DNA of 64,000 nucleotides. Origin: Anaeramoeba flamelloides (taxonomy: Eukaryota; Metamonada; Anaeramoebidae). Numbering within the stretch: the first letter of the stretch is position 1; the number at the start of each line of letters is the position of its first letter. Both the position numbers and the translations under genes were made by a program. The notes beneath the pieces were generated by a model that was given only the letters and a program-made list of their open reading frames with translations, was not told where the DNA came from and ran no database searches. The stretch covers positions 18,476,001 to 18,540,000 of the forward strand of contig JANTQA010000023.1 of NCBI GenBank assembly GCA_027625915.1, read 5' to 3'. Positions 1 through 10,799 of this stretch are shown in pieces.

Positions 1-751
1 CCTTTCTCTCAATAAATAAATGATTGTTAACGTATAATTTTTTTAATATATCTAATTATCTACACCCCCCCCCCTCCAAATGAAATTAATAATTTTAACT
101 TTTCAAAAATTGAATTTTAGTAATTTAAAAAAAAAAACAAAAATATTTGGTATTGAAAACTAAAAATATCCTTTTATTTATAAGATCCAAAGTAAAATAA
201 TTGGTTTACCAATTATTATTTGAATAATTATTGTCGATTTTGGGAAACTGATATTGAAATAGTTATATAATCAATAACATATCAAAGTTCCACATTAATA
301 CAATAGAGAGTTATTAAAAAAAATATTTTTTTAATCGTAATAAAAAAGAGCAACTTAAATCAAAATTGAAGAAATCAGAATACTTTGATTATATTTTAGA
401 TGTTTGTAAACTAAGAATTACATCAAATAATATTTTAAATCTCTGAAATAATTTAATATGTTTTTATAAAATGAATTGAAATATTATTTAATATTGTTAA
501 AAGTAAAATACTTGGGGGAACAAAATAAATTCAATATTTAAAAAAAAAAAAAAAAATACTACAAATTAAAAATGTAAAATCAATGATTATTTTTTTTTTT
601 TATTTTTAAAATTCCCTTTATTATTTTGTGTTAAAAGAATTTAAAATTGATAAAATTTATAATATTTTGATTATTATTTCAAATATCAAAGACCTGTACT
701 AATTAACAAACCGACGTAATAATAAGAATCCTTTTTTCGAAAAAAAAACCA
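1..751. other. Gene-free AT-rich left edge
   Basis: No reading frame, RNA gene or clear repeat is seen here. The stretch holds homopolymer A and T runs and a short C-rich run near 64-75. It lies downstream of the BTB gene's stop codon and would include its 3' untranslated region. Confidence 0.6.
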
Positions 752-1681
752 TTACTTTTCCATATATTTACTTGAAGGATAACCATAATTTCCGATCAAA
801 TAATTAAAAGAACAGTTGGGATTTAATTGGTAATAATCTGCTGTATCTAATAATTCATTTATAATTTCATCATTCAATTTTTTTCTTTCTATATTTCCAG
901 TATATAAATATTTGATTAAAATTTGCATTGCCTCGATTGATAAGCCATAAAAATCTTGTATTTGATCAATATTGGGATCATTAATATTTGAAAACATTTT
1001 TCGAAATAAACCGCTTCTTGACTGTAAAATAAATTTATGAACTTTTATTTCTTTATTAATACCATTTAATAGGATTGTGAATTTTTTTGATTTTTCATCT
1101 TTATATAATTTTTCCATTGAAAGTTTTAAATTATATTTTTTTGGATCAATTTGCAAATTAAATTGAGATAGAATTTTTTCAAAAATTATTAGATTAGTAT
1201 AACCCTTTTCCTTTTCCTTTTCCTTTTCCTTTTCTCTTTTCTTTTCATTCCCCTTCTCGCACCATTCTTCTTCCTCTTTGTCGAAATCCAAATACATATG
1301 GATGCCATAACTTCTCTGTGTGATTCCTGATTCACGATTTTTGGTAATTTTTTTATGATCTTGATCAGTTTCATCATCAGATGGATTTTTATCATAATAA
1401 ATCCATTTTAAAAAAACGTTAATATCCTTTTTTTCATATTTCTCAAGTATAGTTTTAATATCTTCAATTTTCTTTTGAGTTCTCCATTCCAAATAGAATT
1501 TATGAACTTTGATCCCTTTGATTTCATAATCAGTAAATTCCTTATTTCTAAGAAATCCTTTAAAATCTTCATGTATAGCATTATAATTAGCATCTATTAA
1601 TTGTTTAAGTAAAGGCCTATTCTTTTGTCTAGAATACAATGTTATAAATCTTCTAAAATACCGTGTACTAAATATTCCTTC
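752..1681 (-). CDS. BTB/POZ domain protein with two BTB-like modules (5' exon missing)
   Basis: The C-terminal part reads as a BTB/POZ domain: a strand with KFTILLNG, then KVHKFILQSRSGLFRKMF, then SIEAMQILIKYLYTGNIE and a final helix ELLDTADYYQL. BTB domains dimerise and often recruit cullin-3 ubiquitin ligases; that role is family knowledge and not shown here. Near the N-terminus, EIKGIKVHKFYLEWRT followed by INVFLKWIYYDK looks like a second, degenerate BTB. A Glu/Lys tract (KEKEKEKEKEK), coded by a repeated TTTTCC-like unit on the plus strand, separates the two. No ATG starts the frame: the codon at 1639 is TTG and the frame stays open to 1681, where the minus strand reads TTAATAG/GAAGG. 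This looks like a 3' splice site, so at least one upstream exon is missing from this model. I could not place it. Confidence 0.8.
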   Translation of the reverse strand, partial: EGIFSTRYFRRFITLYSRQKNRPLLKQLIDANYNAIHEDFKGFLRNKEFTDYEIKGIKVHKFYLEWRTQKKIEDIKTILEKYEKKDINVFLKWIYYDKNPSDDETDQDHKKITKNRESGITQRSYGIHMYLDFDKEEEEWCEKGNEKKREKEKEKEKEKGYTNLIIFEKILSQFNLQIDPKKYNLKLSMEKLYKDEKSKKFTILLNGINKEIKVHKFILQSRSGLFRKMFSNINDPNIDQIQDFYGLSIEAMQILIKYLYTGNIERKKLNDEIINELLDTADYYQLNPNCSFNYLIGNYGYPSSKYMEK

Positions 1682-2902
1682 CTATTAATTAATTTTATTT
1701 AAAGAGTAAATTATTATTAATAATATTATTTTAATTTTAATATTTTTTTGGTTTAGAATTGTAGATAGTTTATGTTATATATTTGGACAAAAATTAAAAA
1801 AAAAATATTTAATAAAAGTACTCATTAAAATAAAATAATTATAATATCATTGTAGAAATCCAATTTAAATGATTTAATATTGTTGAATCATGAAATACTA
1901 ATTATATTGGGATTCAATTTTTTTTCTTTGATTTGATTTAATTGATTACAAAAACTTTAATTTATTTCTCAAAATTAAGTTTTTTTTATAGTACAATAAA
2001 AAAAACTAAACCCCATTCCAAAAATTTGGACACACCCAAAATCAAAAATAGACAAAAAAAAAACCCAATTTATTATATTTTTACAAACATAATATAAAAC
2101 CACATTTAAGTTACCCGAGTATTTAACTTTTTATAAGTAATCATTTTCATGATAAATAAAAGTAGAATGGGGGAAAATCATTTGATAAATGGAATATACA
2201 AGAAGATATAAAGTGGCACAAAAGGTGATATGTTCGATTCAAATTCACTTGAAATATTTCAACAGCTATGTCTTGCACTTGTATATCTCCTATAGGAAAC
2301 CTTTAATTCAATAGGATTTATTTTTAATAATAGTGAAATAATTGACTACAGTTACAATACAAAAAAAAAAAAAACAAGCAATAATATCCTTAAATGAAAA
2401 AAAATTTACAAACTAAAAAAATAGATTTTTTATTCATTTTTTTTTGTAATTTAAGTGAAGCGTTGATGATAAAATAGACTATCATGCTATTAGAAATAAA
2501 TTCGCGATAGTATTAAAAAATTATGATTAGTCCGGGTTTATTGCCTAAAATCATAAAATCCAGAAAAATGAAAAATTATTTCTGAATCATGATCAAAAAA
2601 AATCGCATGAATTTTACCAAGTTTATCACTTTTAACAACGCTTTTACCCATTAAAAAATGTTATAAAATGTTTGAAAGTACTGTAAAGTGTATTCAAGTG
2701 TTTGAAGGGTATGTAAGTCAATATACTTTATAAAAAGCAAATGTGATTTTTTGTAGTGGAAAAAAAAATTGGTTCGTTGATTTTTTTTTTTTTTACAAAA
2801 GTAAAATTTCCTGTGAATTTATGATCGAGCTAATAATTATCAATTTCAATAATGTACTTGAATACTAAATAAATAAGTTTTTTTAAAATGTATTTATTAC
2901 CT
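1682..2902. other. Intergenic AT-rich DNA, possibly holding the BTB 5' exon
   Basis: No convincing coding frame. The upstream exon and promoter of the BTB gene should lie here. GT dinucleotides on the minus strand are too many to choose one. Poly-A and poly-T runs are frequent. Confidence 0.4.
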
Positions 2903-3220
2903 TCACAAGTTAAATAGCCAAAAAGAAGAAAGAGAAATTTTCCTTCTTATTGGGGATCCATTAAACAAAAACCCTTTTAATCTCAAGTTGTGTTTTCTGT
3001 AAAATACAAAGATGCTCGAAGAAGAAGAAAAAAAAAAGAAGAAAACAAATATAAAAAAAATCTTAATAATTGGTGATAATGCGGCTGGGTTGTTGTGAAA
3101 TAGCTTTTGAAAAGTTATCCAACTCCTTTCAGCTTTCCGAGAATAAAGAAAATGTTTTACCCCAAGAGTATATTCTTTAAAGAACACATGACGAGTGGGT
3201 TGTTTCAGAAGACTTTTTAT
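2903..3220 (-). other. Unassigned open frame, possible exon or gene relic
   Basis: The frame is open for about 105 codons but has no ATG. Its first half (with SWITFQKLFHNNPAALSP) looks protein-like. The middle becomes Phe/Ser-rich because the minus strand there is a long pyrimidine tract ending in TTTGTATTTTACAG, which resembles an intron 3' end. A GTAATA just past 2903 could be a donor. I recognise no family. It could be exons of an unrecognised gene or chance. Confidence 0.2.
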
Positions 3221-3989
3221 TCAGCTCAATTTATAACACCAGGATTGACTGATACACTATTTATTTGACTTTTATTATTACGCTTGTTGATATAAAAGAT
3301 TAATCGATCAGTCAACCAAATCAAAATAAAATACAATAAAACACTTTGATCTTATCCTTGATCTAATCAAGTCGCTTTTTTGTTGTTTTTTAAAATAATA
3401 ACTTTTTGTCACATAATCTTGTTTTTTGATCAACCACAAATTTTTCTTTTTAAAAATATTGTTGAATTAGCTCTAAAACCCATCAACTATTATATCACGA
3501 TTACTTGTTAAACGTGATATTTTGACATTTATCACGTTTTTTGAATAATTATCCAGATTTTATAGAATATCGCAATTTAATCAAAATAATTAGGATTTTT
3601 GTAACTTTATCATGACTCAGCAAAGATATCTTCAAATCATCTAAATATTAGTTTTAATTTTTCCTTTAAAAAAATATCTGATAAATTACAATAAACAATA
3701 AAAAAAATAAAAAAATACTTGGAAATGCTGTGATCAATACTTTATTATCATGATTTTTTTCACACAGCAAAAAAAAATCAATTCTTATTTTTGAGTTGTA
3801 AAAGATAATTTCAGAAATATTTGATAAATTAATGAAAAATCTTAAAAATAGTGAAAAAAATCACAAATTAGTAATCATCGAATAAACTCTGGTTGATCTC
3901 TTTTTTTAAAGAAGGAATTAAATTGATGATTTTCCAACTTGTGTATCTTTTTAAAAAACATTTCAATGTTAAAAAAAAGGTAAATATGA

Positions 3990-4610
3990 GCATCATCTTC
4001 TGGATTAAAATAAACTCCAATTCAAAATTTTTAACACACCAAAATTCGATTTGAAAAAAAAATGTTTTAATCAATTCTAGAAGAAATGTCAAATTAGAAC
4101 CATTCACTAATTGAAATTTCAACAATTATTTATAAATAACAATAATCAAAAAACAAAAAATAAATAATTATCAATACTAATAAATTATTGGAGTGTCAAA
4201 AATTTTGGAGATTGGCAAAATAAAAAAATTCATTTGTAAATTTGTTTAAATTCTATTAGGAATATTGATAGATCGTATGGTCAGATACCCTTGACTAATT
4301 TTATTTGAGTTCTTCTATTTTGAACAACTCAACTTTAACCTAATATCAATTGTTGAAAAAAAATATTGATCGAACCAAACAGGTTACGTAATTAAAACAA
4401 TGGAATGAAAAAAAAAGTCTTAAAGATGAAAAAATGATTTTCATATTATACAAAAATCAAAATTATCTCCAATTTCAATGAAATTATATTATTATGATTT
4501 TTTAAACTATTTTAATTGTCTGGAAAATTATGAATAATAGTTTAGTTGTTTTGTTTTAATAGGTGGAATATTTTTTCATGAAACTAAATACCCATACATC
4601 AAATAGTTTT
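3990..4610 (-). repeat. Dispersed segment R2, copy 1 (inverted relative to copy 2)
   Basis: Read on the minus strand, this stretch closely matches 27400-27990 on the plus strand over about 550-600 bp, including a long shared block around TTCCTAATAGAATTTAAACA. The match ends near 3990. On the left, the minus strand continues into short open frames (3868-4125) without a recognisable product. This looks like an old duplication or the remains of a mobile element. Confidence 0.65.
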
Positions 4611-4658
4611 CTTTTTGATATAAATCATATATTTTTAATTGTTTTGGAAAAAATTTGA

Positions 4659-4724
4659 TGAAAAATCAAGAAAAAGAAAAAGAAAAGGAAAAAGAAAAAG
4701 AAAATGAAAAAGAAAATAAAAAAT
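4659..4724 (+). repeat. Purine-rich GAAAAA tract encoding a Lys-Glu micro-ORF
   Basis: A degenerate GAAAAA/AGAAAA repeat. Read from an ATG it gives about 21 codons, almost all Lys and Glu, and then TAA. Such KEKE tracts occur inside real proteins elsewhere in this window (BTB gene, TRRAP). It could be a simple repeat or a relic of a low-complexity coding tract. Confidence 0.35.
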
Positions 4725-4823
4725 AAAAGGAAAAAGAACAAAATAAAAATTTCTCAATCAGCTTTAGATTCAACCATAAAGTATTACTATTTAGTTTATT
4801 CTGGGATTTTATGGATCAGTATC

Positions 4824-7068
4824 TTACCAATTGATCAAGAGCTTATATATAATTAAAGAATAAAATTATAAAAAAAAAAAATAAAAAATAGAAAAAACAT
4901 ACATTTTTTTTATAATTTGACGCATATTGTAATAATAAACAAACCAAATCAAGGACACATTCATTTTTAATTATAGACTTTATAACATTACTTCCACTTT
5001 CAATATTGTCAACTAACACAACTTCATATTTTAAGAAGGGTTCAAATACTTTGATATTGTTATTATATAAAGCTAAGCATTGTATTGGTGTTCTAAAAAA
5101 AGAATCTTTAGTATTAATATCCTTGGTGTACTTTAAAAAATATTTTAAAATTTTAGGATTGGGATTTTTTGATAAGCATAGGAAATGCAAAGGCAATTTA
5201 TTATCATTATCCTTATCATTCATTTTGGCACCACTTTTGACAAAAAATTTTATTACCGATAAATTCGGATTACCAAGGCATAAATAATGGAAACACGATT
5301 TACCAAACTTGCATTTTTGATTAATATTTGCGTTTTTTTGGAGAAATAATTGGATAGTTTCAATATTTGGGTTTGGGTTACTGCTCAAATAACTCATGAA
5401 ACAAGATTTCTTAAATTTGTTTTGAAAATTCGGATTTGCACCATTTAATAACGCGAATTGAATAAGTTCGTTTTCAGAATGGGAGCTGCATAAATAATCA
5501 AAAGCAGTTCTTGATAATTGGTCACCGGTGTTGAAATTTGCACCTTTTCTTATACAATATTTCAAAATTTCCAAAGATGGGTTGCCTTGACAAATATAAT
5601 TAAATGGAATTCTTGAAGAGTTATAATTGCTCATTAACTTTGCACCTTTTTTTAGAAATAATTTAAGAATTTCTAAATTGGGTTTAAGTTTGCAGATGTA
5701 AATAAAAGGCGAATATTGATTAAAATTTGTTTGGATAGGATTTGCACCAAATTTTAAAAAAAGTTTTATAGTCTCTAGATCACTATTATTTTCACAATAA
5801 TGGTGAAAGCAAGTTTTGCCCCTACTTTTAATTATATACCCACTATTTAAAAAAAAATTGATAATTTCAATATCAGAATTCCCGGCAGCACAATATTTTT
5901 GGAATGCAGTATAACTCGATTTATCATCTATATTAATGTCTACTCCATAATCACAAAATAATTTTACTAATTTAACATTCATATTAGGATTGTTTTTTGT
6001 TTGGCATAATCCATGGAGTGAACTTTTTAATTCTAATTTATCATTTGTTTCTTGTATCTTTTTCTGGCTTATTTTATCAAGAAATATTTTAAAATATGAA
6101 TATTTTGCAGAAATATTTCTACAAAGCAAATCGAAGGATGTTCTGTTAAATACGTTACAGATATTGAGATTAATTTCTTGATCTAAAAAATATTTGAATA
6201 ATTTGATATTTTTTTCTTCTTTTTCTTCAATTCTTGCGTTTCTACATAAAGAATGTAATACTGTATCCCCACCTTTATCCCGTTGATTCAAATTGATTCC
6301 CTTTTCAACGAATAATTTGACAATCTGTAGTTTTGGTATATTAACATCAAATAATATTTGCAATTCAGAACTTTCGTTTCTTCGACTCCGTTTTATTTTA
6401 TAACCTTTATCAAAAAGTAATTTAATTAGTCCATATTTTTGTTTTTTATTACTTTTTGTTGTAGATTTTTTACAAAGAATATGGAGTGGGGTCTTTTTTT
6501 TTTTATTTTTAATATTTGGATTTGCGCCGTTATCTAAAATATATTTAATTATTTGATATTTTCTTTCATATTCCTCTTTTTCTTTTTCTTCTTTGTTTTC
6601 GTTTTCGTTTTCATAATCATTGTAATCATCACCTTTTTGTTCATTTTGTATAAATAAAGAATGTAATATGGTGTTACCATATTTGTCTTGCTTATTTAAA
6701 TCTATTCCCTTTTTGATAAATAATTTTATAATCTCAGTTGTAACAGGTAAATTATGATAAAATAATAATTGAAAGGGTGTTTGTTCAAGATTATTTTCTT
6801 TATTAACATCACCATGCATTTTTAAAAATAATTCTATTCTTTCAAAACTAATATTCCGAGTAGAGCATAATAAATGAAATGAATTTTCTTCAGTTTCTTT
6901 ATTAATATTTTTATTCTGATTAAACCCACTTGAAAAAAAAAAGTTAATTAAATTTATATCCGTTAATTCACAGAGGCAAATATATTTAATTCCTATTTCT
7001 CCATTTTGATTTCTTTGATTATCAGCTTTTTTTATTTGTAATAGTAATTTGTGTTTTGATTTTTCAAA
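4824..7068 (-). CDS. Ankyrin-repeat protein, about 19 divergent repeats
   Basis: Almost the whole protein is a row of ankyrin-like repeats of about 33-36 residues with the pattern F-x-x-L/I-C, then LEILKLFLKKGAxxN (for example NLEILKLFLKKGAKLM and DLETIKLFLKFGANPI). Such arrays form a protein-binding solenoid. No enzyme domain is visible. The first ATG (6819) is internal: repeats continue upstream in the same frame (ELTDINLINFFFSSGF, then SFHLLCSTRN) to a stop just above 7068, with no ATG in that part. The start must be in an upstream exon I could not fix. At the 3' end, read-through gives a meaningless Phe-rich tail. A 61-nt intron (4842-4902, GTATGT...ATATAAG) removes it and leads in frame to a five-codon last exon ending LLINW at TAA 4824-4826. 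Confidence 0.8.
4842..4902 (-). other. Predicted 61-nt intron of the ankyrin gene
   Basis: Donor GTATGT at 4902-4897 and acceptor ATATAAG ending at 4842, with a pyrimidine-rich middle and CTTTAAT as a possible branch site. It lies in phase 0. It turns a low-complexity tail into a short, sensible C-terminus. Its length and signals match the other introns proposed in this window. Confidence 0.65.
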
Positions 7069-7969
7069 TTAATTTGAATTTATTAATGAAAAAGGATTTT
7101 TTTTTTTTTTTTTTTGATTGTTGTTATTATTAAATAGAATTAATTTTTATAAGTTTAGAATAAAAAGTTCCAAATTTGATATTTTTTACATTTCATTTAG
7201 AAAAATAATTTGATACCTGTGTTTATTGTTTTTATTTGGAAACAATATCCTTGTTATAATCTGAGTCTGGCCTGGAAGACCGAAAAAAATGAGATTGTTC
7301 GAAGTGACATAAGATGATATTGTGGAGTTCGAAGAACGACGATTAATATCCTCTTAGCACAAGAAAAATTTCATTATTTTGAGTCTGGAAGGAGAACCAA
7401 AAAGAAGAATTACAAAAGGTGATTGTTGAACAAATGAAACAATATGAGATGCTATTTATTTTTTCAACTCGGGATCTAACTCGTCAAAACAAAAAATAAA
7501 CAAATAAATTTATCCAAAACAACTAATTTGTTATTTTTTAATGGTACTTTTGTAAACTTATTCTTCATAGGATCTCATTCTCTCGAATGTATTTAGTGAA
7601 AAAATTGAAGTTAAATTTTGAATTTTGTTAAATTGGATCAAAACTTGGTTTAAATTTTATAGAGATAAACTAGATCGTTCATCCATTCAAATGAGATCTA
7701 TATCTCCTTTTATTTTCAGTTTTTCAGCCAATTCTCGAAAATGATCAAACTTAAAAATCTACATACATCTATTGGTTTTATCAACTAGAAAGTATTTTGA
7801 ACATTCCTCTAAAATTTCTTGACTTGACAAAGTTAAAAAAAATGTTTTTTTTTCTTCTTTTTTTTTCTTAAATGATCATTTATTTTTTTCACCTTTCCAA
7901 AACCTCTAATAAATGGTCTCTTCTCTCCTTTTTTCTTTGAAAAAAGAGAACAAACAAAATTTTTTATTT
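7069..7969. other. Upstream region of the ankyrin gene
   Basis: This should contain the missing first exon(s) of the ankyrin gene. A good donor-like site (minus strand ACACAG/GTATCA near 7215) lies just downstream of a GC-richer patch at 7260-7400. In that patch a minus-strand ATG near 7309 opens only a short frame. I cannot join these with confidence. No RNA gene was found. Confidence 0.35.
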
Positions 7970-8221
7970 TTAAAAATGATATTTCTTTTTTTTCGAACTA
8001 AAAGAGAAAAAAAACAATGTTTGTAAATAAACATTGTTTTTAATAAAGAAATGGAATTTATTCTTTTTCCAAACTTTCCCCAAATTATCAAGTACTTTTT
8101 TTTTAGTTTTTATTGAAGAGTAATTTGGTTCCTTTGACCAAAATATGCGTTCAATTGGTTTTAAATTGAGACACTGACAAATCTCATTGTTATCGATCAA
8201 ACAACGTCGTAAATAAAAATT
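7970..8221 (-). other. Unassigned open frame, possibly F-box-like remnant
   Basis: The frame is open without an ATG. The part RRCLIDNNEICQCLNL recalls the second half of an F-box, the Skp1-binding motif of ubiquitin-ligase adaptors, but the first half is missing. It is followed by a lysine-rich stretch and a Phe-rich tail. A nearby minus-strand ATG (about 8378) opens MAFMSRSEFFDTWDLLN ahead of GTAAGT, which could be a first exon, but the phases do not join cleanly. It may be a decayed gene. Confidence 0.2.
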
Positions 8222-8224
8222 TCA

Positions 8225-9030
8225 AAGTACTGTTAAATAACTTTAAATATCATATTTAAGGGACTAGTCTTCTACGAAAACAAGGAAAAATTTTATAAAT
8301 ATGTTATTGGTGGTATTCTCTACTTACAAATTTAGTAGATCCCAAGTGTCAAAAAATTCTGATCGACTCATGAAAGCCATAAAAGAAAATTATTTTAGTG
8401 AGATCAATTTTTTTTTTCTGACAATTTATCTAGTTTTTACCCCTTTTATTGCAATTTTAATCATTATTATTCTATAAAATTTCTTTGTTACCAGTAATAT
8501 TAATATAAAGATTTTTTTTCTTTTTTGAGATAAAACTTTTGGTTAACCAAAAAAATTGATATATTCAACTGACTAAAAAATAATTGTATTTTTTTAGAAT
8601 AGTAGTTATAATAATCAAAGTTTTAAAGTCATGTAAAAATTTTACTCTGAAATTTTGTTTTTGTATTAAGACAAAATTCGATTTTTCAAAATAAAATTTT
8701 CTTGAAGATAATTTGGAATTAGTTAATTTTATCCTCAAAATTCAAAATCATTTTTTTTCTGCCAAAAATGAATTTTAATTGTTATAAGGATTCTTGTGAA
8801 TAAGACCAAACAATTTGTTATAAAAATTTTTCAAAATTGAAATTTTTTTTGTAATTTTTTTTCATTTTTTGAAAATCAGAAAACAACTTTTTCAAAACCT
8901 TAAAGAAAAAATTTTTTGCTTAATAGAGCTCAATTTAATTGAAAAACTTTTGTTAAGCTTCTATCAAATATTCATTTATTGAATCACCTATTCTTTCAAA
9001 AGATTTAATTGGACTAAAAATTGAAATATA
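8225..9030 (+). repeat. Dispersed segment R1, copy A
   Basis: This aligns by eye with 42990-43870 (same orientation) and with the reverse complement of 26060-26700. Shared landmarks are AAAAAATTCTGATC, TTTTGGTTAACCAA, GATTCTTGTGAA and, near the end, TTCTATCAAATATTCATTTA. Identity appears patchy, perhaps 65-75 percent, with many small gaps. In copy C the segment includes a 71-codon ORF. Here the corresponding frame is disrupted. Confidence 0.6.
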
Positions 9031-9049
9031 TAACTACACATATAATGGG

Positions 9050-9740
9050 TTGCCGAACGAAAAGTATAGTCAAATGTCTAGGTTTTCCTGAGGTTTTCTG
9101 TTTTATTTGTGAAGTGTTCTAGGTTTTTTTGAGGTTTTCTATTTTATTTATGAAGTGTTCTAGGTTTTTTTTACTTTAAGAAATAAACCGAAAATTTATT
9201 AAAATTTTCGGTTTATTTCTAAAGTAAAAAAAAACCTAACAAAAATCTATTGATTTTCAAAATAAATAGAAAACTCAAAAAAACCTAAAGAAAATCAATT
9301 GATTTTTCGAATAAACAGAAAACTTAAGAAAACCTAACAGCGTTTTTTTTTTTTTTTTTTTCGAATAAAAAGAATAGAGAAACATCATATGATTTAACTC
9401 TATTCTTTTAAATTTTGGAAAATATAACAAAAGTGACTGTCAAGTGCCGTCAAGTACCTAGGTTTTATTGATTTTTTCTGTTATATTTGTAGAATCTATC
9501 GATTTTTCAATTAAACAGACAACTGAAGAAAACCTAAAGGCAGTTTTCGATATTTCCAAAGAATTTAGTACAATCAAAGATTTAATTTAATTCTACTGAA
9601 TCCTGAAAAAGAGAAAGGCAGTTTTTTTAATTTCTAAAATTAAAAAAAAAACTAATGAAAGTGTTCTAAGTTTTCCAGAATTCAAAAAAATAGAGTAAAA
9701 TTAAAGATTTAACTCAATTCTTTTGAATTCTGAAAAATCA
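9050..9740 (+). repeat. Fold-back repeat R7, copy 1
   Basis: A mosaic of direct and inverted blocks built from CTAGGTTTTxxTGAGGTTTTCTGTTTTATTTGTGAAGTGTT units (two tandem units at about 9084-9165). A long near-perfect hairpin at about 9166-9232 has arms containing AGAAATAAACCGAAAAT. Related blocks recur at 18690-19140, partly inverted. No coding capacity is seen. It is probably a fold-back or non-autonomous DNA element. Confidence 0.6.
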
Positions 9741-10280
9741 AAAAAAAAATTTTTTTTTCAATTTAAATCAATGAATAATTCTTTAATATTGAAAATAGTT
9801 TATTCTCTATTTGATAGAGTATTTATTAAATTTAAAATACTTTCTAAATTTATGATTATAACTGCTTAACTGTGAAAAAAAAATTAATTTTCAAATTCTT
9901 TACTATTAAGTTTGAAAAAAATCTTAAGAGAACCTTGAAAATTAGATTTTCCAACTTAAATTATTGAATATCTTTCAAAAATATTTTATGATCAGAGATC
10001 TTTTATTAACCAAGAGTTATTATTATAAGTAAAGTTATTAAAAAGTGAAAAATTAGTAGTTATTTAATTTTGTTTTGAAAATAATTTTTTCATTAAACTC
10101 GGATGCATGAGTTTGTTGTGTGAATTCAAATTTAAAAAGAAAATGAGAAAAAAAGTATTTTGGTTGGTTTCTTGAAAAATTACTTCATTTTCAAAGTTAT
10201 AAAGACACCTCTTGGTTCACAAATCTGAATGGTACAAATTGTGTATATAGAGTTGTAACAGTGTGGTTGCCTTGGATTTT

Positions 10281-10799
10281 TTAGGGATAGTTTTTAAAAT
10301 TTACAACACTGTTTTGGGAACAATTAATGGGTTTGACTTTTTTCGCAATCAATGGAGACGATCGTGAATAAAAATCGACTACCTGAAAAGGTTGTCTAAC
10401 AATAATTTGGTGAAGTGAAAATCAAAAAGGAGATTTTCATGTGATTTTGAATAATTTGTGAATTGATTTGATTGGTTAATTTTTTTTTTTCTTCTATCTT
10501 GACTTGTTGTTTGTTGATACAAAAAGAAGAAAGAACAAAACTTTACAGGAAGAATTTTTGTAGAGGTTTCCAAAAGCTTGTTGTAGCGTTTTCAGTGCGT
10601 AGATATTCTTCTGGAGATCAAAGAATAGTTGAACATTTGGTTGATGGTCATTAATGTAACAGTTATAACAGAGCAACTCCTTGTTCGCAGTGCAATAGAT
10701 ACTTGATTCTTCGAACTTACATTTTTGACAGTTGGGGATATAATTGTTTTTCTTTAAAACAAATGGGTGTTTAGTAAAAATTTCTTTGTACTGTTCCAT
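10281..10799 (-). CDS. Small B-box zinc-finger protein (three proposed exons)
   Basis: Exon 1 (10547-10799) starts with ATG. It encodes C-x2-C (CQKC), a further Cys, then CYNC and a nearby His, the spacing of a B-box zinc finger. A helical stretch follows (LQKNIYALKTLQQAFGNLY). A 49-nt intron (10498-10546, GTAAAG...GTCAAG) joins it to exon 2 (10383-10497), which continues with KINQSNQFTNYSKSHENLLF, coiled-coil-like. A second intron (10309-10382, GTAGTC...AACAG) leads to a 28-nt last exon ending at TAA 10281. The three exons sum to 396 nt, 131 residues, with matching phases. B-boxes bind zinc and mediate protein contacts, for example in TRIM proteins. There is no RING or SPRY domain. The exon 3 assignment is the weakest part. 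Confidence 0.55.

Noticed and set aside
5006-6181. Plus-strand frames over the ankyrin gene
   Set aside because: Antisense to well-supported ankyrin repeats. No recognisable product.
7290-7345. Two TTCGAA blocks resembling a tRNA T-loop/B box
   Set aside because: No acceptor stem, anticodon arm or A box could be built around them on either strand.
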